64,000 nucleotides of DNA from Halorarius litoreus (GCF_024362405.1 NZ_CP101454.1:124001-188000), one strand, 5' to 3'; positions 26,026-34,506 are shown, counted from the first letter of the stretch. Translations and numbers: made by a program. Notes: a model not told the origin generated them from the letters alone.

Positions 26026-27321
26026 TTAGGCTTCTGGTGGCGCCTCCGGTTCGGCCGCGTCCCGGTCGGCAGGGGCCGTGTCGACGGGCGCCTCGTCGTC
26101 GCTGTCGCTGCTCGCGGTCTGCACGACCGAGCGGCGGAACCCCCGGAGGAACGGCCGCGGGTCGTCGAGACTGAACACGTCGAAGTGGGGCTGACGGACG
26201 AGGGAGGTCGCTTGCGCCCACAGCGTCCCGTGGACCGACGGGCGGTCGGTGAGCGAGTCGTCGTCGAACAGCACGCTGTGGAGGTGCGCCACCTCGCCGG
26301 TGAGCAGGTGCGAGCCGACGCCGACCTCGTAGTGGTCGATGATGCGCTCGGGGTGGCCCTTGGCGAACGACCAGTAGTGCCACGGGTAGTCCGCGCCCGC
26401 GTGGATGTCCATGGGCAGGGACGCCCAGAACCGCGGGTTGATCTCGAGGAGCTTGAACTCACCCGTGTTCGCGTCCTGGATGAAGCCGACCGAGGCGAGG
26501 CCGTGCCACTCGATTTCCTTCAGGAGCGCCTTCCCGGCTTCCTCCAGCGCCGGGATGTCGACCGTCTCGTGGTAGATGCTCGGCCCGCGCGTGTACTTGA
26601 TGCCGCGGACGAGCCGCTTCTGCGAGCTGGAGACGACCTCGCCGTGGTCGAACAGCCCCCGATAACAGTACTCGGTGCCCGGAACGAACTCCTGGACGAT
26701 GGGGTCGTGGCGCATCGACGCCTGGATTGTCGCGACGTCCGGGGCGACCCCGGGGTCGAGATGTTCGGTCGTGCCGACGGAGACGACCCGGTTCTCCGGG
26801 ACCTCGGGGACGTAGTCGCTCGTGACGATGCCGTAGCGCGGCTTGACGATGCGCTCGACGCTCCAGTCGTCGACCGCCGAGAGCAGTTTCGTCTCGGGAA
26901 TCGGGACGTTCGCGCGCTCGGCCGCCTCGAACAGCAGCTTCCGGTCGTGGGCGTACCGGAGCGTCTCGAACGTCGGCCACGGCGTCGCGACGTGTGGCTC
27001 GAACTCCTCGCGGTGCTTCGCGAGGACGAGCACGTCGATCTCGCGTAACGGGATGATGGTCCGCACGTCGGGACGCTTCGCCAGTTCGAGCAGCGTCTCG
27101 CGGTAGCTGTCGAGATCGTCGGCCGGCGGCGGTGTCGTCACCACCTCGTCGCAGTACTTCGAGTAGCGCGCAGGAACGTCGGGGCGCTCGGTGACGAGGA
27201 TCGTGTGGACCCCCCGGCTACCCAGTGACCGCAGACAGGCCACCGAACTCGCCGCCGAGATACCTGGAATCACGACGGCGTCCCGGGTCACCGCACCGTC
27301 CCCCTCCCGATTCGGGTACAT
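26026..27321 (-). CDS. ATP-grasp carboxylate-amine ligase-like protein
   Basis: A 431-aa ATP-grasp enzyme. An N-terminal preATP-grasp (VVIPGISAASSVACLRSLGS, a Rossmann-like strand-loop) is followed by the ATP-grasp core: a phosphate-lysine strand IVKPRYGI near 162, and the metal-site strand LLEINPRFWAS near 287-297. The C-terminal third is acidic and disordered. Such proteins ligate a carboxylate to an amine or thiol using ATP. The substrate is unknown and no partner enzymes are next to it. The start at 27321 is supported by a TATA-like element (GTATTACTTA) about 30 bp upstream. Confidence 0.83.
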   Translation of the reverse strand: MYPNREGDGAVTRDAVVIPGISAASSVACLRSLGSRGVHTILVTERPDVPARYSKYCDEVVTTPPPADDLDSYRETLLELAKRPDVRTIIPLREIDVLVLAKHREEFEPHVATPWPTFETLRYAHDRKLLFEAAERANVPIPETKLLSAVDDWSVERIVKPRYGIVTSDYVPEVPENRVVSVGTTEHLDPGVAPDVATIQASMRHDPIVQEFVPGTEYCYRGLFDHGEVVSSSQKRLVRGIKYTRGPSIYHETVDIPALEEAGKALLKEIEWHGLASVGFIQDANTGEFKLLEINPRFWASLPMDIHAGADYPWHYWSFAKGHPERIIDHYEVGVGSHLLTGEVAHLHSVLFDDDSLTDRPSVHGTLWAQATSLVRQPHFDVFSLDDPRPFLRGFRRSVVQTASSDSDDEAPVDTAPADRDAAEPEAPPEA

Positions 27322-27423
27322 GAGAGGAAAGAGGCCGCTACCGGGGCTAAGTAATACACCTGCTTCCCGTTCGGCCAAGAGTGCCTACGCCCCCGGACGT
27401 CGGCGGTAGCCAGTTGCTACCGC

Positions 27424-28446
27424 TCACCGCCGGCTGGCTCGCTGGTCGGCCAACAGCCGCTTGAGTGCCGCCCCCGGTCCCCCCTCGATGGGCCAGCCGT
27501 TCGTCCGCCACGCCGGTGGCTCGGGTGACCGCTCGCTGCAGGCGTGGCGACACTCCCCCGCGGTGACGTGCCGTCCCTTCGCCGCGCAGTACGGCAGCGG
27601 CAGGTCGGGGTCACGAAGCTCGAAGTGGCGGCAGTCGGGCCGCATGGTATCGACGAACGACCGCCAGCCCCGCTCGTAGGCGCGCTCGGCGATCTGAAGT
27701 CGCTTGTCGGCCTTCCAGGCGGGGTCGGCGTACTCGAAGCGCGCGGCCGACTGGTCGTGCTCGTTGCCCGAGGGACGCTCCAGAATCCGTGTCCCGGGCG
27801 CGTCCACCGCGAGCGAGGTGGCGTTCCACGCCACGTCGACCGAGTCGTCACCGACCGCGAGGATGCCCGCCTCCACAGGGAGACGCTCGTAGAGCGCTGG
27901 CTCCACGTCTGCGCCGGTCGCGCGAGTCGCGACCCACACCTCGTCGGCGAGCCCGAGCGCCACGTCGCGTTCGAGCTGGTCGCCGAGGACGCGGGCGGCG
28001 CTGGCGTCGAGGTCCGGCTTGTTCTCGATGGCGATGATTCGGCGGACCCACTCGGGGTAGCGATACTTCCGCCGGAGTTCGATGCGGCCGTTCGTCCCGT
28101 CCCGCGTCTCGACGAGCCCGCGGTCGGCAGCCTCGTGGACCGCCTCGCGGACGTAGCGCCACGGGTAGCCCGGATCCGGGAGCGCGTCGCGGTACCACGC
28201 CCACGACGCGGGGGCGTGCTGGACGACGTGGAGGAGGTCGGAGTCGAGTCGCTCCTCGCCGAACACCGCTCGGGCGTCGAGCCCGTCGGGGTCGCATTCC
28301 AGAACGATGGTGTCCCACCGTCGCCCACGGGTGCCGAGCTGACGGGCGACGAGAACGGCGGAGTCGCGCCGCTCACCGTCCGGGGGCCAGTACTGCTCGG
28401 CCCAGCGGCAGACCCGCAACTCGAAGAGGAACTCCGGTTCGTCCAC
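27424..28446 (-). CDS. DUF5787-like protein with nuclease-like and cysteine motifs
   Basis: A 340-aa haloarchaeal protein that fits family DUF5787. The N-terminus has Cys13 (ELRVCRWAEQYW), the centre has RRIIAIENKPD (ENK at 141-143) followed by Gln157 and a helix, and the C-terminus holds Cys272, Cys287, Cys299 and Cys303. An ExK-type strand followed by a Gln helix is the pattern of PD-(D/E)XK nucleases, and the terminal cysteines recall Fe-S members such as Cas4 and AddB, but this is inference. It begins with GTG and lies downstream of the Nudix gene, 30 bp away, likely in one operon. Confidence 0.75.
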   Translation of the reverse strand: MDEPEFLFELRVCRWAEQYWPPDGERRDSAVLVARQLGTRGRRWDTIVLECDPDGLDARAVFGEERLDSDLLHVVQHAPASWAWYRDALPDPGYPWRYVREAVHEAADRGLVETRDGTNGRIELRRKYRYPEWVRRIIAIENKPDLDASAARVLGDQLERDVALGLADEVWVATRATGADVEPALYERLPVEAGILAVGDDSVDVAWNATSLAVDAPGTRILERPSGNEHDQSAARFEYADPAWKADKRLQIAERAYERGWRSFVDTMRPDCRHFELRDPDLPLPYCAAKGRHVTAGECRHACSERSPEPPAWRTNGWPIEGGPGAALKRLLADQRASRR

Positions 28447-28476
28447 GGCGAGGAGAGGGAAGCGGTCGGCTAAAGG

Positions 28477-28929
28477 CTACTCCTCGTCTTCGTCCTCGTC
28501 CTCGTCGTCCTCGTAGTAGTCGTCGAGGAACACGTCGGCCTCCCGGAGGATGTCGCGGGGACCGTCCTGTGTGATGGTGTTGATGGCCTGTTCGTAGTCG
28601 CGCCACTGCAGGTCGCGGTGTTCCTTCGAGAGTTCGGCGGACGCCTCGAACGATTTCGCGATGAACAGGTGGACCGTCTTGTGGATGGTGTTGCCGTTCG
28701 CCTCGAACACGTAGTCGTAGTCTTCACGGAACCCATCTAACAGGCGGAAGTCCTCGATACCGGCTTCCTCTGTCACCTCGCGGATGGCGGTCTGCTGTAG
28801 CTCTTCGTTGCCCTCGACCCCGCCCTTGGGGAACTCCCAATCGCCGGGCCGCGACTTCAGCAGCAGGTACTCACGCCGGCCACGGGTCTCTCGAAAGAGG
28901 ATGGCTCCCGCACTCGTGGCCTCTATCAT
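28477..28929 (-). CDS. Nudix hydrolase, diadenosine-tetraphosphatase-like
   Basis: A 150-aa Nudix enzyme. The full Nudix box runs over residues 37-59 (starting GGVEGNEELQQTAIREVTEE), with EFPKGG before it. The early SAGAILF strand and the overall length fit bis(5'-nucleosyl)-tetraphosphatase-type members, which clear Ap4A and similar stress nucleotides. The C-terminal tail is almost pure Asp/Glu. It shares its transcription direction with the DUF5787-like gene and is divergent from the MGMT-like gene. Confidence 0.9.
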   Translation of the reverse strand: MIEATSAGAILFRETRGRREYLLLKSRPGDWEFPKGGVEGNEELQQTAIREVTEEAGIEDFRLLDGFREDYDYVFEANGNTIHKTVHLFIAKSFEASAELSKEHRDLQWRDYEQAINTITQDGPRDILREADVFLDDYYEDDEDEDEDEE

Positions 28930-28950
28930 TAGCCGGTTTTACTTCACCAC

Positions 28951-28960
28951 CGTTTATATG
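28951..28960 (+). promoter_or_regulatory. TATA-like promoter of the MGMT-like gene
   Basis: CGTTTATATG lies 59-68 bp before the preferred ATG (29019) and 38-47 bp before the ATG at 28998. It makes translation from the GTG at 28962 unlikely, since transcription should begin downstream of it. Confidence 0.5.
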
Positions 28961-29018
28961 CGTGTCGAAGGGTCAGACCGGGGAGAAGTTTCAAGCGATG
29001 GAGGCCCGACGGTCCGCT

Positions 29019-29477
29019 ATGGACGACGCGGGAATCTACGCGCGGGAATCTGGCTACCTCGACCGGTACATCCAGGTGGGCTACGCCTCGGGAAAAGTGC
29101 TCTCCGTCTCCTTCCCCGCCGAGCCGGACGAGGGCGCCGAAGCCGACCATCCGCTGCTCGACCGCATCGACGCGTACCTCGAAGGCGAGCAGGTCGACTT
29201 CTCCGAGGTCGAGGTGGCACTCACCATGCCGACCGACCAGCGGACGGTCCTGGAGAAGGTCCGGGAGATTCCCTACGGCGAGCAGGTCTCGGTCGAGAAG
29301 CTGGCGACGATGACGCCCGGCCTCAACGCCGAGGAGATGGACGACCTCCAGCTGGTGCGGACGGCCCTCGACGAGAACCCCACGCCGCTCGTGGTTCCGG
29401 ACCATCGCGTCCGCGACGGCCCGAGTGCCGCACCGCCCGAAATCGAACAGCGGCTCCGGTCGCTCGAAGGGCTGTAG
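29019..29477 (+). CDS. MGMT-family (alkyltransferase-like) protein lacking the acceptor Cys
   Basis: A 152-aa protein with the fold pattern of O6-alkylguanine-DNA alkyltransferases: EKVREIPYGEQVSVEKLA (helix-turn-helix entry) and VVPDHRVRDG where the family has PCHR. The acceptor Cys is Asp128 here, so it cannot transfer an alkyl group in the usual way. Alkyltransferase-like (ATL) proteins, which flag O6-alkylguanine for repair, also lack the Cys but usually carry Trp or Ala. A role in DNA-damage recognition is inference. Starts at 28962 (GTG) and 28998 (ATG) are possible; 29019 is chosen because MDDAGIYARES looks like the conserved N-terminus. Confidence 0.75.
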   Translation: MDDAGIYARESGYLDRYIQVGYASGKVLSVSFPAEPDEGAEADHPLLDRIDAYLEGEQVDFSEVEVALTMPTDQRTVLEKVREIPYGEQVSVEKLATMTPGLNAEEMDDLQLVRTALDENPTPLVVPDHRVRDGPSAAPPEIEQRLRSLEGL

Positions 29478-29588
29478 TTTTTATCCGAGAACGGGGCTAC
29501 CGCCCCCGATGCACTGACCAGTCGCTCGCGCCCGGCCGAGGCGGGTGTGCAGTCGCCCGGCGCGAGAATGGACTGCGAAGACTGCCTG

Positions 29589-30368
29589 TCAGCCCTGCCA
29601 CGCGAACTCGACGCCGAGTCCCTCGTACACGACGAACTCGAGTGCGTTCACGAGGTAGTGCGCGACGACGACGACCAGCAAGCTCCCCGTCAGCACGTAG
29701 CCCGCCGCGAGAACGAGCCCGAGCGAGCCAGTGACCACGACGCCAGCCGTCCCCTGTGCACCGTGGCCGAGCGCGAACAGCACCGAGGAGACGGCAGCGA
29801 GGAGCCACGGCGAGAGCGCGAACCCGGTCGCGAACGCCCCGACGAGCACCGCCCGGAACAGGAACTCCTCGAAGACGGCGACGAGCGGGAGGATGACCCC
29901 CAGCAGGAGGACCCAGCCGCTCGCCGAACTGGGGCTCATCAACGAGCGGAGGTCGGCACTCGGCGCGTAGCCGAACCGATGGGCGACCGCGCCCGCCCCC
30001 GTGTTCACCAGCGACAGCAGGACGCCGAAGCCGACGCCGAGCGCCAGCTCTCGCGTCGAGACGGAGATGCCGAGAGCCTCAGCAGGCACCTGTGTGACCA
30101 GCGCGCCGCCGACGAGGACGACGAGGAACAACCCGTGCGAGAACGCGACGTTCGCCAACAGCAACCCCGTGCTCATCGCCGCCGGCTGGTCGCGGGGTCG
30201 CGGCGCATCGGTGGTGTCGAGGTGGTCGGCGTCGTCCGGTAACGCGGAGAGCCACTCGACGTCGTCGCGGGTCGGGAGCCGGGCGTAGCCGGCGCTCACT
30301 CGTGCGAGCACCAACAAGAGAAGCGTGACCGCGGTCGCGATACCCGCGAACGCGGCCCAGTCAGTCAC
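29589..30368 (-). CDS. CPBP-family intramembrane metalloprotease
   Basis: A 259-aa multi-helix membrane protein with the CPBP (Abi) glutamic-type protease motifs: EEFLFR (near residue 165), FALGHG (near 196) and HYLVNALEF (near 234). Helices cover most of the chain. Relatives process prenylated CAAX proteins or act as immunity and sorting proteins; substrate is unknown. It begins with GTG, whose first base is the last base of the lonB stop (TAGTG), so its translation is probably coupled to lonB. Confidence 0.87.
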   Translation of the reverse strand: MTDWAAFAGIATAVTLLLLVLARVSAGYARLPTRDDVEWLSALPDDADHLDTTDAPRPRDQPAAMSTGLLLANVAFSHGLFLVVLVGGALVTQVPAEALGISVSTRELALGVGFGVLLSLVNTGAGAVAHRFGYAPSADLRSLMSPSSASGWVLLLGVILPLVAVFEEFLFRAVLVGAFATGFALSPWLLAAVSSVLFALGHGAQGTAGVVVTGSLGLVLAAGYVLTGSLLVVVVAHYLVNALEFVVYEGLGVEFAWQG

Positions 30369-32434
30369 TACTGCGGACTGGGAGAGCCGGTGCCGCCGAC
30401 GTCGCGCTGTTCGAGCGCCTTGCCCGTGATCGAGCGGAGGCGGTCGACCAGCGAGTCCTTCTCGGGCTCGCCGGCGAGCGCGACCTCGAGCACCTCGGAG
30501 ATGTGCGAGACCGGGATGATCTCCACCTGCTCCTTGAACTCGTCTTCGATCATGACGTCCTGCTCGTTCGCCTTCGGGATGATGACCTTCTTGACGCCGG
30601 CCTTCGCGGCAGCCTCGATCTTGTGGGTCACCCCGCCGACGGGGAGCACGTCCCCGCGGACGGAGAGCGAGCCGGTCATCGCGACGTCCTGTTCGACCGG
30701 GATGTTCTCCAGCGCCGAGATGACGGCCGTCGCGACCGTCACGGACGCGGAGTCACCCTCGACACCCTCGTAGCTCTGGACGAACTGGATGTGGATGTCC
30801 TTCTGGGAGATGTCCTCGTCGGAGAACTTCTTGATGATGGCCGAGACGTTCTGGACGGCCTCCATCGCGATCTCCTGCAGTTTGCCCGTGGCGATGACCT
30901 CGCCGGGGCCCTGCGAGGGCGTGACCTCGGCCATGACCGGCATCACGATGCCGGAGTCCTCGCCCATGACGGCGAGACCGTTGACCCGGCCCACGACGTC
31001 GCCCTGGTTGACGGTGAGGTTGTAGTCCTTCCGGCGCTCGATGTAGTCGTCGGCGAGCTGCTGCTCGATGGACCGCGAGCGGCTCTTCGCCGTCAGCACG
31101 TCGGCGCGCGTGGTCACGTCCTTGTCCTCGGCGCGGGCGATGTCGCCAGCGACGCGGACGAGGCCGCCGAGGTTGCGGAACTCCAGGGTGAGGTGGCCCT
31201 TCCGGCCTGCGCGGCGACGGGCTTCGAGGATGACCTCCTCGATGGCGTCGGCGGTGAACGAGGGGAGCCTGCCGTCCTTCTCGACCTCCTGGGCGACGAA
31301 CCGGGCGTACTTCCGGCGCATCTCCGGGGAGTCGTCGATGGTGTCGTCCATGTACACCTCGTAGCCGTACCCCTTGATGCGCGAGCGGAGCGCCGGGTGC
31401 ATGTTCTCCATCGCGTCGAGGTTCCCCGCCGCGACCATCACGAAGTCACAGGGGACGGGCTCCGTCTGCACCATCGCGCCCGAGGAGCGCTCGGACTGGC
31501 CGGTGATGGAGAACTTGCCCTCCTGAATCGCGGTCATCAGCTTCTGCTGGGACCGGATGTCGAGCGTGTTGATCTCGTCGACGAACAGCACGCCCTTGTT
31601 CGCCTTGTGGATGGCACCGGCCTCGACGCGGTCGTGGCTCGGCGTCTCCATCCCACCCGACTGGAACGGGTCGTGGCGCACGTCGCCCAGCAGCGCACCG
31701 GCGTGGGCGCCCGTGGCGTCCTCGAACGGCGCGACCTGCTGGTCGGCGTTGTTCACCAGCAGGTTCGGAATCATCGCGTCGGAGCCGCGAGAGGAGTAGC
31801 GGAACGCGAGGTAGATGACACCCGCTGCGAGAATTCCCAGCAGGATCTGCTGGGCGATGAGCAGCGAGTAGCCGAACACCACCGCGATGATGATCCACAT
31901 CAGGAACGAGCGCATCTGGTTGCGCTTGCGTGCCTCCTCCTTGTGGGCCTCGACGATCTGTTCGCCCTTCCCCGCAGGCACGGTCCGGATCTTCGGCTCG
32001 TTGCCGTCGTCCGGGTTGTGGTAGACGAGGATGTCCTGCAGTTCCTCCCGCGGGAGGAGCTGGGACATCGCCTTCGCGAGCATCGACTTCCCCGTCCCGG
32101 GAGAGCCGATCATCATGACGTGGCGCCGCTGTTTGGCGGCCTTCAGGATGATGTCTCGGGCGTGGTCCTGCCCAATGACCTGATCGACGAGCCGATCGGG
32201 GACATCGATCTCGTCGGAGGTCTCGATCTGGAGCCCTCCGAGTAGTCCCTCCTGCTCGGCCACGTCGACCTCGGCCCCCGAGTCGACGGTGACGTCGCTA
32301 CCGAGGTCGTTGCCGTCTTCGACCTCGTCGATGGGCGTCACCGCGCCGTCCGGGTCGTTGCTGTTGTCCCGGCCGGAAGGGGTGCTGTCGTCCCGCTCAG
32401 CGGGAACGTCGTCCGTATCCATTTCGTCGCTCAT
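30368..32434 (-). CDS. lonB: Membrane-bound ATP-dependent protease LonB
   Basis: A 688-aa archaeal Lon. An acidic N-terminus leads into the AAA+ module with Walker A GSPGTGKS (residues 110-117). Two membrane helices are inserted in that module near 175-215. Walker B GVLFVDEINT lies near 286. The C-terminal serine protease domain has the catalytic Ser in EGDSASVTVA and the Lys in the AAAKAGVKKVIIPKAN region. It degrades damaged and regulatory proteins at the membrane; in Haloferax the protein is essential and controls carotenoid and lipid levels. Promoter AGTATATCAG is about 38-48 bp upstream. A CPBP protease follows directly. Confidence 0.97.
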   Translation of the reverse strand: MSDEMDTDDVPAERDDSTPSGRDNSNDPDGAVTPIDEVEDGNDLGSDVTVDSGAEVDVAEQEGLLGGLQIETSDEIDVPDRLVDQVIGQDHARDIILKAAKQRRHVMMIGSPGTGKSMLAKAMSQLLPREELQDILVYHNPDDGNEPKIRTVPAGKGEQIVEAHKEEARKRNQMRSFLMWIIIAVVFGYSLLIAQQILLGILAAGVIYLAFRYSSRGSDAMIPNLLVNNADQQVAPFEDATGAHAGALLGDVRHDPFQSGGMETPSHDRVEAGAIHKANKGVLFVDEINTLDIRSQQKLMTAIQEGKFSITGQSERSSGAMVQTEPVPCDFVMVAAGNLDAMENMHPALRSRIKGYGYEVYMDDTIDDSPEMRRKYARFVAQEVEKDGRLPSFTADAIEEVILEARRRAGRKGHLTLEFRNLGGLVRVAGDIARAEDKDVTTRADVLTAKSRSRSIEQQLADDYIERRKDYNLTVNQGDVVGRVNGLAVMGEDSGIVMPVMAEVTPSQGPGEVIATGKLQEIAMEAVQNVSAIIKKFSDEDISQKDIHIQFVQSYEGVEGDSASVTVATAVISALENIPVEQDVAMTGSLSVRGDVLPVGGVTHKIEAAAKAGVKKVIIPKANEQDVMIEDEFKEQVEIIPVSHISEVLEVALAGEPEKDSLVDRLRSITGKALEQRDVGGTGSPSPQ

Positions 32435-32470
32435 AGAACCGTTGCTTGTACGCGTTACGAGGGGTCCTCA

Positions 32471-32481
32471 ACTGATATACT
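32471..32481 (-). promoter_or_regulatory. TATA-like promoter of lonB
   Basis: AGTATATCAG on the minus strand, 37-47 bp before the ATG at 32434, leaving a leader of about 10-15 nt. It is part of the divergent region shared with nadM. Confidence 0.5.
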
Positions 32482-32570
32482 TTCTCCCCGTTCCCACCCC
32501 AAAACCAGACCGAAACCACCAGAGGGGAGCCGGGTGGCAAATCGTTCCGGTAGTCGCGTTCGACCCGCCG

Positions 32571-32580
32571 TGCTTATAAG
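32571..32580 (+). promoter_or_regulatory. TATA-like promoter of the nadM operon
   Basis: TGCTTATAAG lies 24-33 bp before the ATG at 32604. Confidence 0.65.
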
Positions 32581-32603
32581 ATAGGAGTCCGAGCGTTCGG
32601 CGT

Positions 32604-33140
32604 ATGACGCGCGGTATCTACATCGGCCGCTTCCAGCCCTACCACGAGGGGCACCACGCGATGGTCGAGCGCATCGCGGGGGAGGTGGACGAGCTCGTCC
32701 TCGGCATCGGGAGCGCCGACCAGTCACACACCGCGCGCAACCCGTTCACAGCGGGTGAGCGAATCATGATGCTCACGAAGGCGACCGCCGACATGGACCT
32801 CATCACCTACGCCGTCCCCATCGAGGACCTGAACCGGAACGCGGTGTGGGTGAGCCACGTCCAGTCGATGAGCCCGCGGTTCGACGTCGCCTACTCGAAC
32901 AACCCGCTCGTCGTCCGCCTGTTCACGGAGGCCGGCGTCGAAGTCCGACAGTCACCGATGTACCGCCGCGAGGAGTTCGAGGGCGCGGAGGTCCGCGAAC
33001 GCATCGCCGACGACGGTGACTGGGAGTCGCTGCTTCCCGACGCCGTCGTCGACACCATCGAGGAGATCGACGGCGTCGCCCGTATCCAGCAGATCACCGA
33101 CAGCGACACCAACGGCGAGGGCGACCCGAGCGACGGATGA
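32604..33140 (+). CDS. nadM: Nicotinamide-nucleotide adenylyltransferase
   Basis: A 178-aa archaeal NadM. It begins with the nucleotidyltransferase signature GRFQPYHEGHH (residues 8-18). The helix TARNPFTAGERIMML and the C-terminal RRE ... RIADDGDWESLLP segment are typical. It joins ATP and NMN to make NAD+ in the cytoplasm. The chain has a polar haloarchaeal tail (DSDTNGEGDPSDG). Its stop overlaps the next gene by 4 bp (ATGA), and the three genes from here to 34506 form one compact operon. Confidence 0.97.
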   Translation: MTRGIYIGRFQPYHEGHHAMVERIAGEVDELVLGIGSADQSHTARNPFTAGERIMMLTKATADMDLITYAVPIEDLNRNAVWVSHVQSMSPRFDVAYSNNPLVVRLFTEAGVEVRQSPMYRREEFEGAEVRERIADDGDWESLLPDAVVDTIEEIDGVARIQQITDSDTNGEGDPSDG

Positions 33141-33898
33141 TTACGCTCTCGACCGACTTCGGCGACCCCTATCCCGCGGCGATGAAAGGCGTCATCGCCC
33201 GCCGGACCGACGCGCGCACGGTCGACGTGAGCCACGCCTTCCCGCGACAGGACGTTCGCGCCGCGGCGTTCTGGCTCCGGTTCGTCCTCCCGGAGTTCCC
33301 GTCCGCGGTACACTGCGTGGTCGTCGACCCCGGCGTCGGCACCGACCGGAAGGCGCTCGTCGTTCGCGCCGGTGACCACGCACTCGTGGGACCGGACAAC
33401 GGCGTCCTCCTCCCGCCCGCACGGGCACTTGCCGACCCTGCGGACGACATCGAGGTGTTCGAGGTCGCGGTTTCGGACCCCTCGAGCCACACGTTCCACG
33501 GTCGAGACGTGTTCGCGCCCGTCGCCGCGGACGTCCACGAGGTCGGCGTCCCCGCGTGCGACCGCCTGCCCGCGCTCTCGTCCACCGACGAGTTCGAGAC
33601 CGTCACCTTCCCCGAGCCCGTCCCCCGCGAGAACGGCGTCGACGGCGAGGTGCAGATCGTCGACGAGTTCGGCAACGCCATCACGAACGTTCCGGGCGAC
33701 GCCATCGACGGTCGCTCTGCGGTCGCCGTGAACGGCCAGCAGGCACCCGTCGCGCCGTCGTACGCGCACGTCGACGCCGGCGACCGACTCGTCACCGTCG
33801 GGAGCCACGGCAACGTCGAGTTCGCGGTCAATCAGGGCCGGGGCGACGACGCCTTCGGACTCGAACCCGGCGACGCCGTCGAGTTGCGATGGCCGTAG
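33137..33898 (+). CDS. SAM hydrolase / hydroxide adenosyltransferase (DUF62, SalL-fold)
   Basis: A 253-aa member of the S-adenosyl-L-methionine hydroxide adenosyltransferase family. Motifs are LSTDFGDPYPAAMKGV at the N-terminus, VVVDPGVGTDRKAL, VGPDNGVLLP and DEFGNAITNV in the C-terminal barrel. The family splits SAM with water into adenosine and methionine, with Asp/Arg/His replacing the halide site of fluorinases. Overlaps nadM by 4 bp and the TRIC gene by 10 bp, so all three are translated together. Co-occurrence of NAD synthesis and SAM turnover suggests adenosine-nucleotide balance, which is inference. Confidence 0.9.
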   Translation: MITLSTDFGDPYPAAMKGVIARRTDARTVDVSHAFPRQDVRAAAFWLRFVLPEFPSAVHCVVVDPGVGTDRKALVVRAGDHALVGPDNGVLLPPARALADPADDIEVFEVAVSDPSSHTFHGRDVFAPVAADVHEVGVPACDRLPALSSTDEFETVTFPEPVPRENGVDGEVQIVDEFGNAITNVPGDAIDGRSAVAVNGQQAPVAPSYAHVDAGDRLVTVGSHGNVEFAVNQGRGDDAFGLEPGDAVELRWP

Positions 33899-34506
33899 CC
33901 CCGGTCGGGCCGCTGGAGGTGGCGAACGCGCTCGGCCTCGTCGCCTTCGCCGCTGCAGGGACGCTGAAGGGCGCGGACGCGGACCTCGACTTCTTCGGCG
34001 TGGTCGTCCTCGGTATCCTCACCTCGTTCGGTGGCGGCGCACTCCGTGACGTGCTCGTGGGACGGACGCCCACCTCGCTGCTCACGACCAACGATATCGC
34101 GTTCGCGTTCGTCGGCGTCGCGCTCGCGCTCCTGCTCTCGCCGCGCGTCTCGGGCCGCCTCCGCGACCACCCCCTGTTCCGCGGCGTCGACGCCGTCGGT
34201 CTGGCGACGTTCGCCGCGACGGGAGCGCTCGTCGGCGTCGCCGCCGGCGTCTCCGGCTTCGGAGTCGTCGTCCTCGCGACGCTGACAGGCGTCGGTGGCG
34301 GGTCGCTGTCGGACCTGCTGCTCACGCGCGTCCCGGTCGTCCTCCGCGAGGACTTCTACGCGACGCCCGCAGCGCTCGGTGGCGTCGTGTTCTACACCTC
34401 GCACGCGGTCGCGCCGCCGCCGATACCGACGACCGCGTGCGTCGTGGTCGTGCTCGCGACGCGGCTGCTCGCGCTCCGCTACGACTGGGGACTCCCGGGG
34501 CTGTGA
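33889..34506 (+). CDS. TRIC/YadS-type cation-channel family membrane protein
   Basis: A 205-aa protein with two repeats of a three-helix unit plus a final helix, the TRIC (UPF0126) pattern. The diagnostic Gly-rich kinks are GILTSFGGGALRDVLVGRTP in repeat one and TLTGVGGGSLSDLLLTRVP in repeat two. Prokaryotic TRIC proteins form trimeric K+/cation channels; some relatives are annotated as glycine transporters. The ATG at 33889 overlaps the SAM-hydrolase stop by 10 bp. The ion carried here is not known. Confidence 0.88.
   Translation: MAVAPVGPLEVANALGLVAFAAAGTLKGADADLDFFGVVVLGILTSFGGGALRDVLVGRTPTSLLTTNDIAFAFVGVALALLLSPRVSGRLRDHPLFRGVDAVGLATFAATGALVGVAAGVSGFGVVVLATLTGVGGGSLSDLLLTRVPVVLREDFYATPAALGGVVFYTSHAVAPPPIPTTACVVVVLATRLLALRYDWGLPGL

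Noticed and set aside
28962..29018. GTG-started N-terminal extension of the MGMT-like protein
   Set aside because: The TATA-like element at 28951-28960 would place the transcription start inside or after it, and the extension is not family-like.
30503..32245. 580-aa open frame antisense to lonB
   Set aside because: Composition (Asp/Val/Leu/Gly repeats) is that of the complement of an acidic coding strand; no domains seen.
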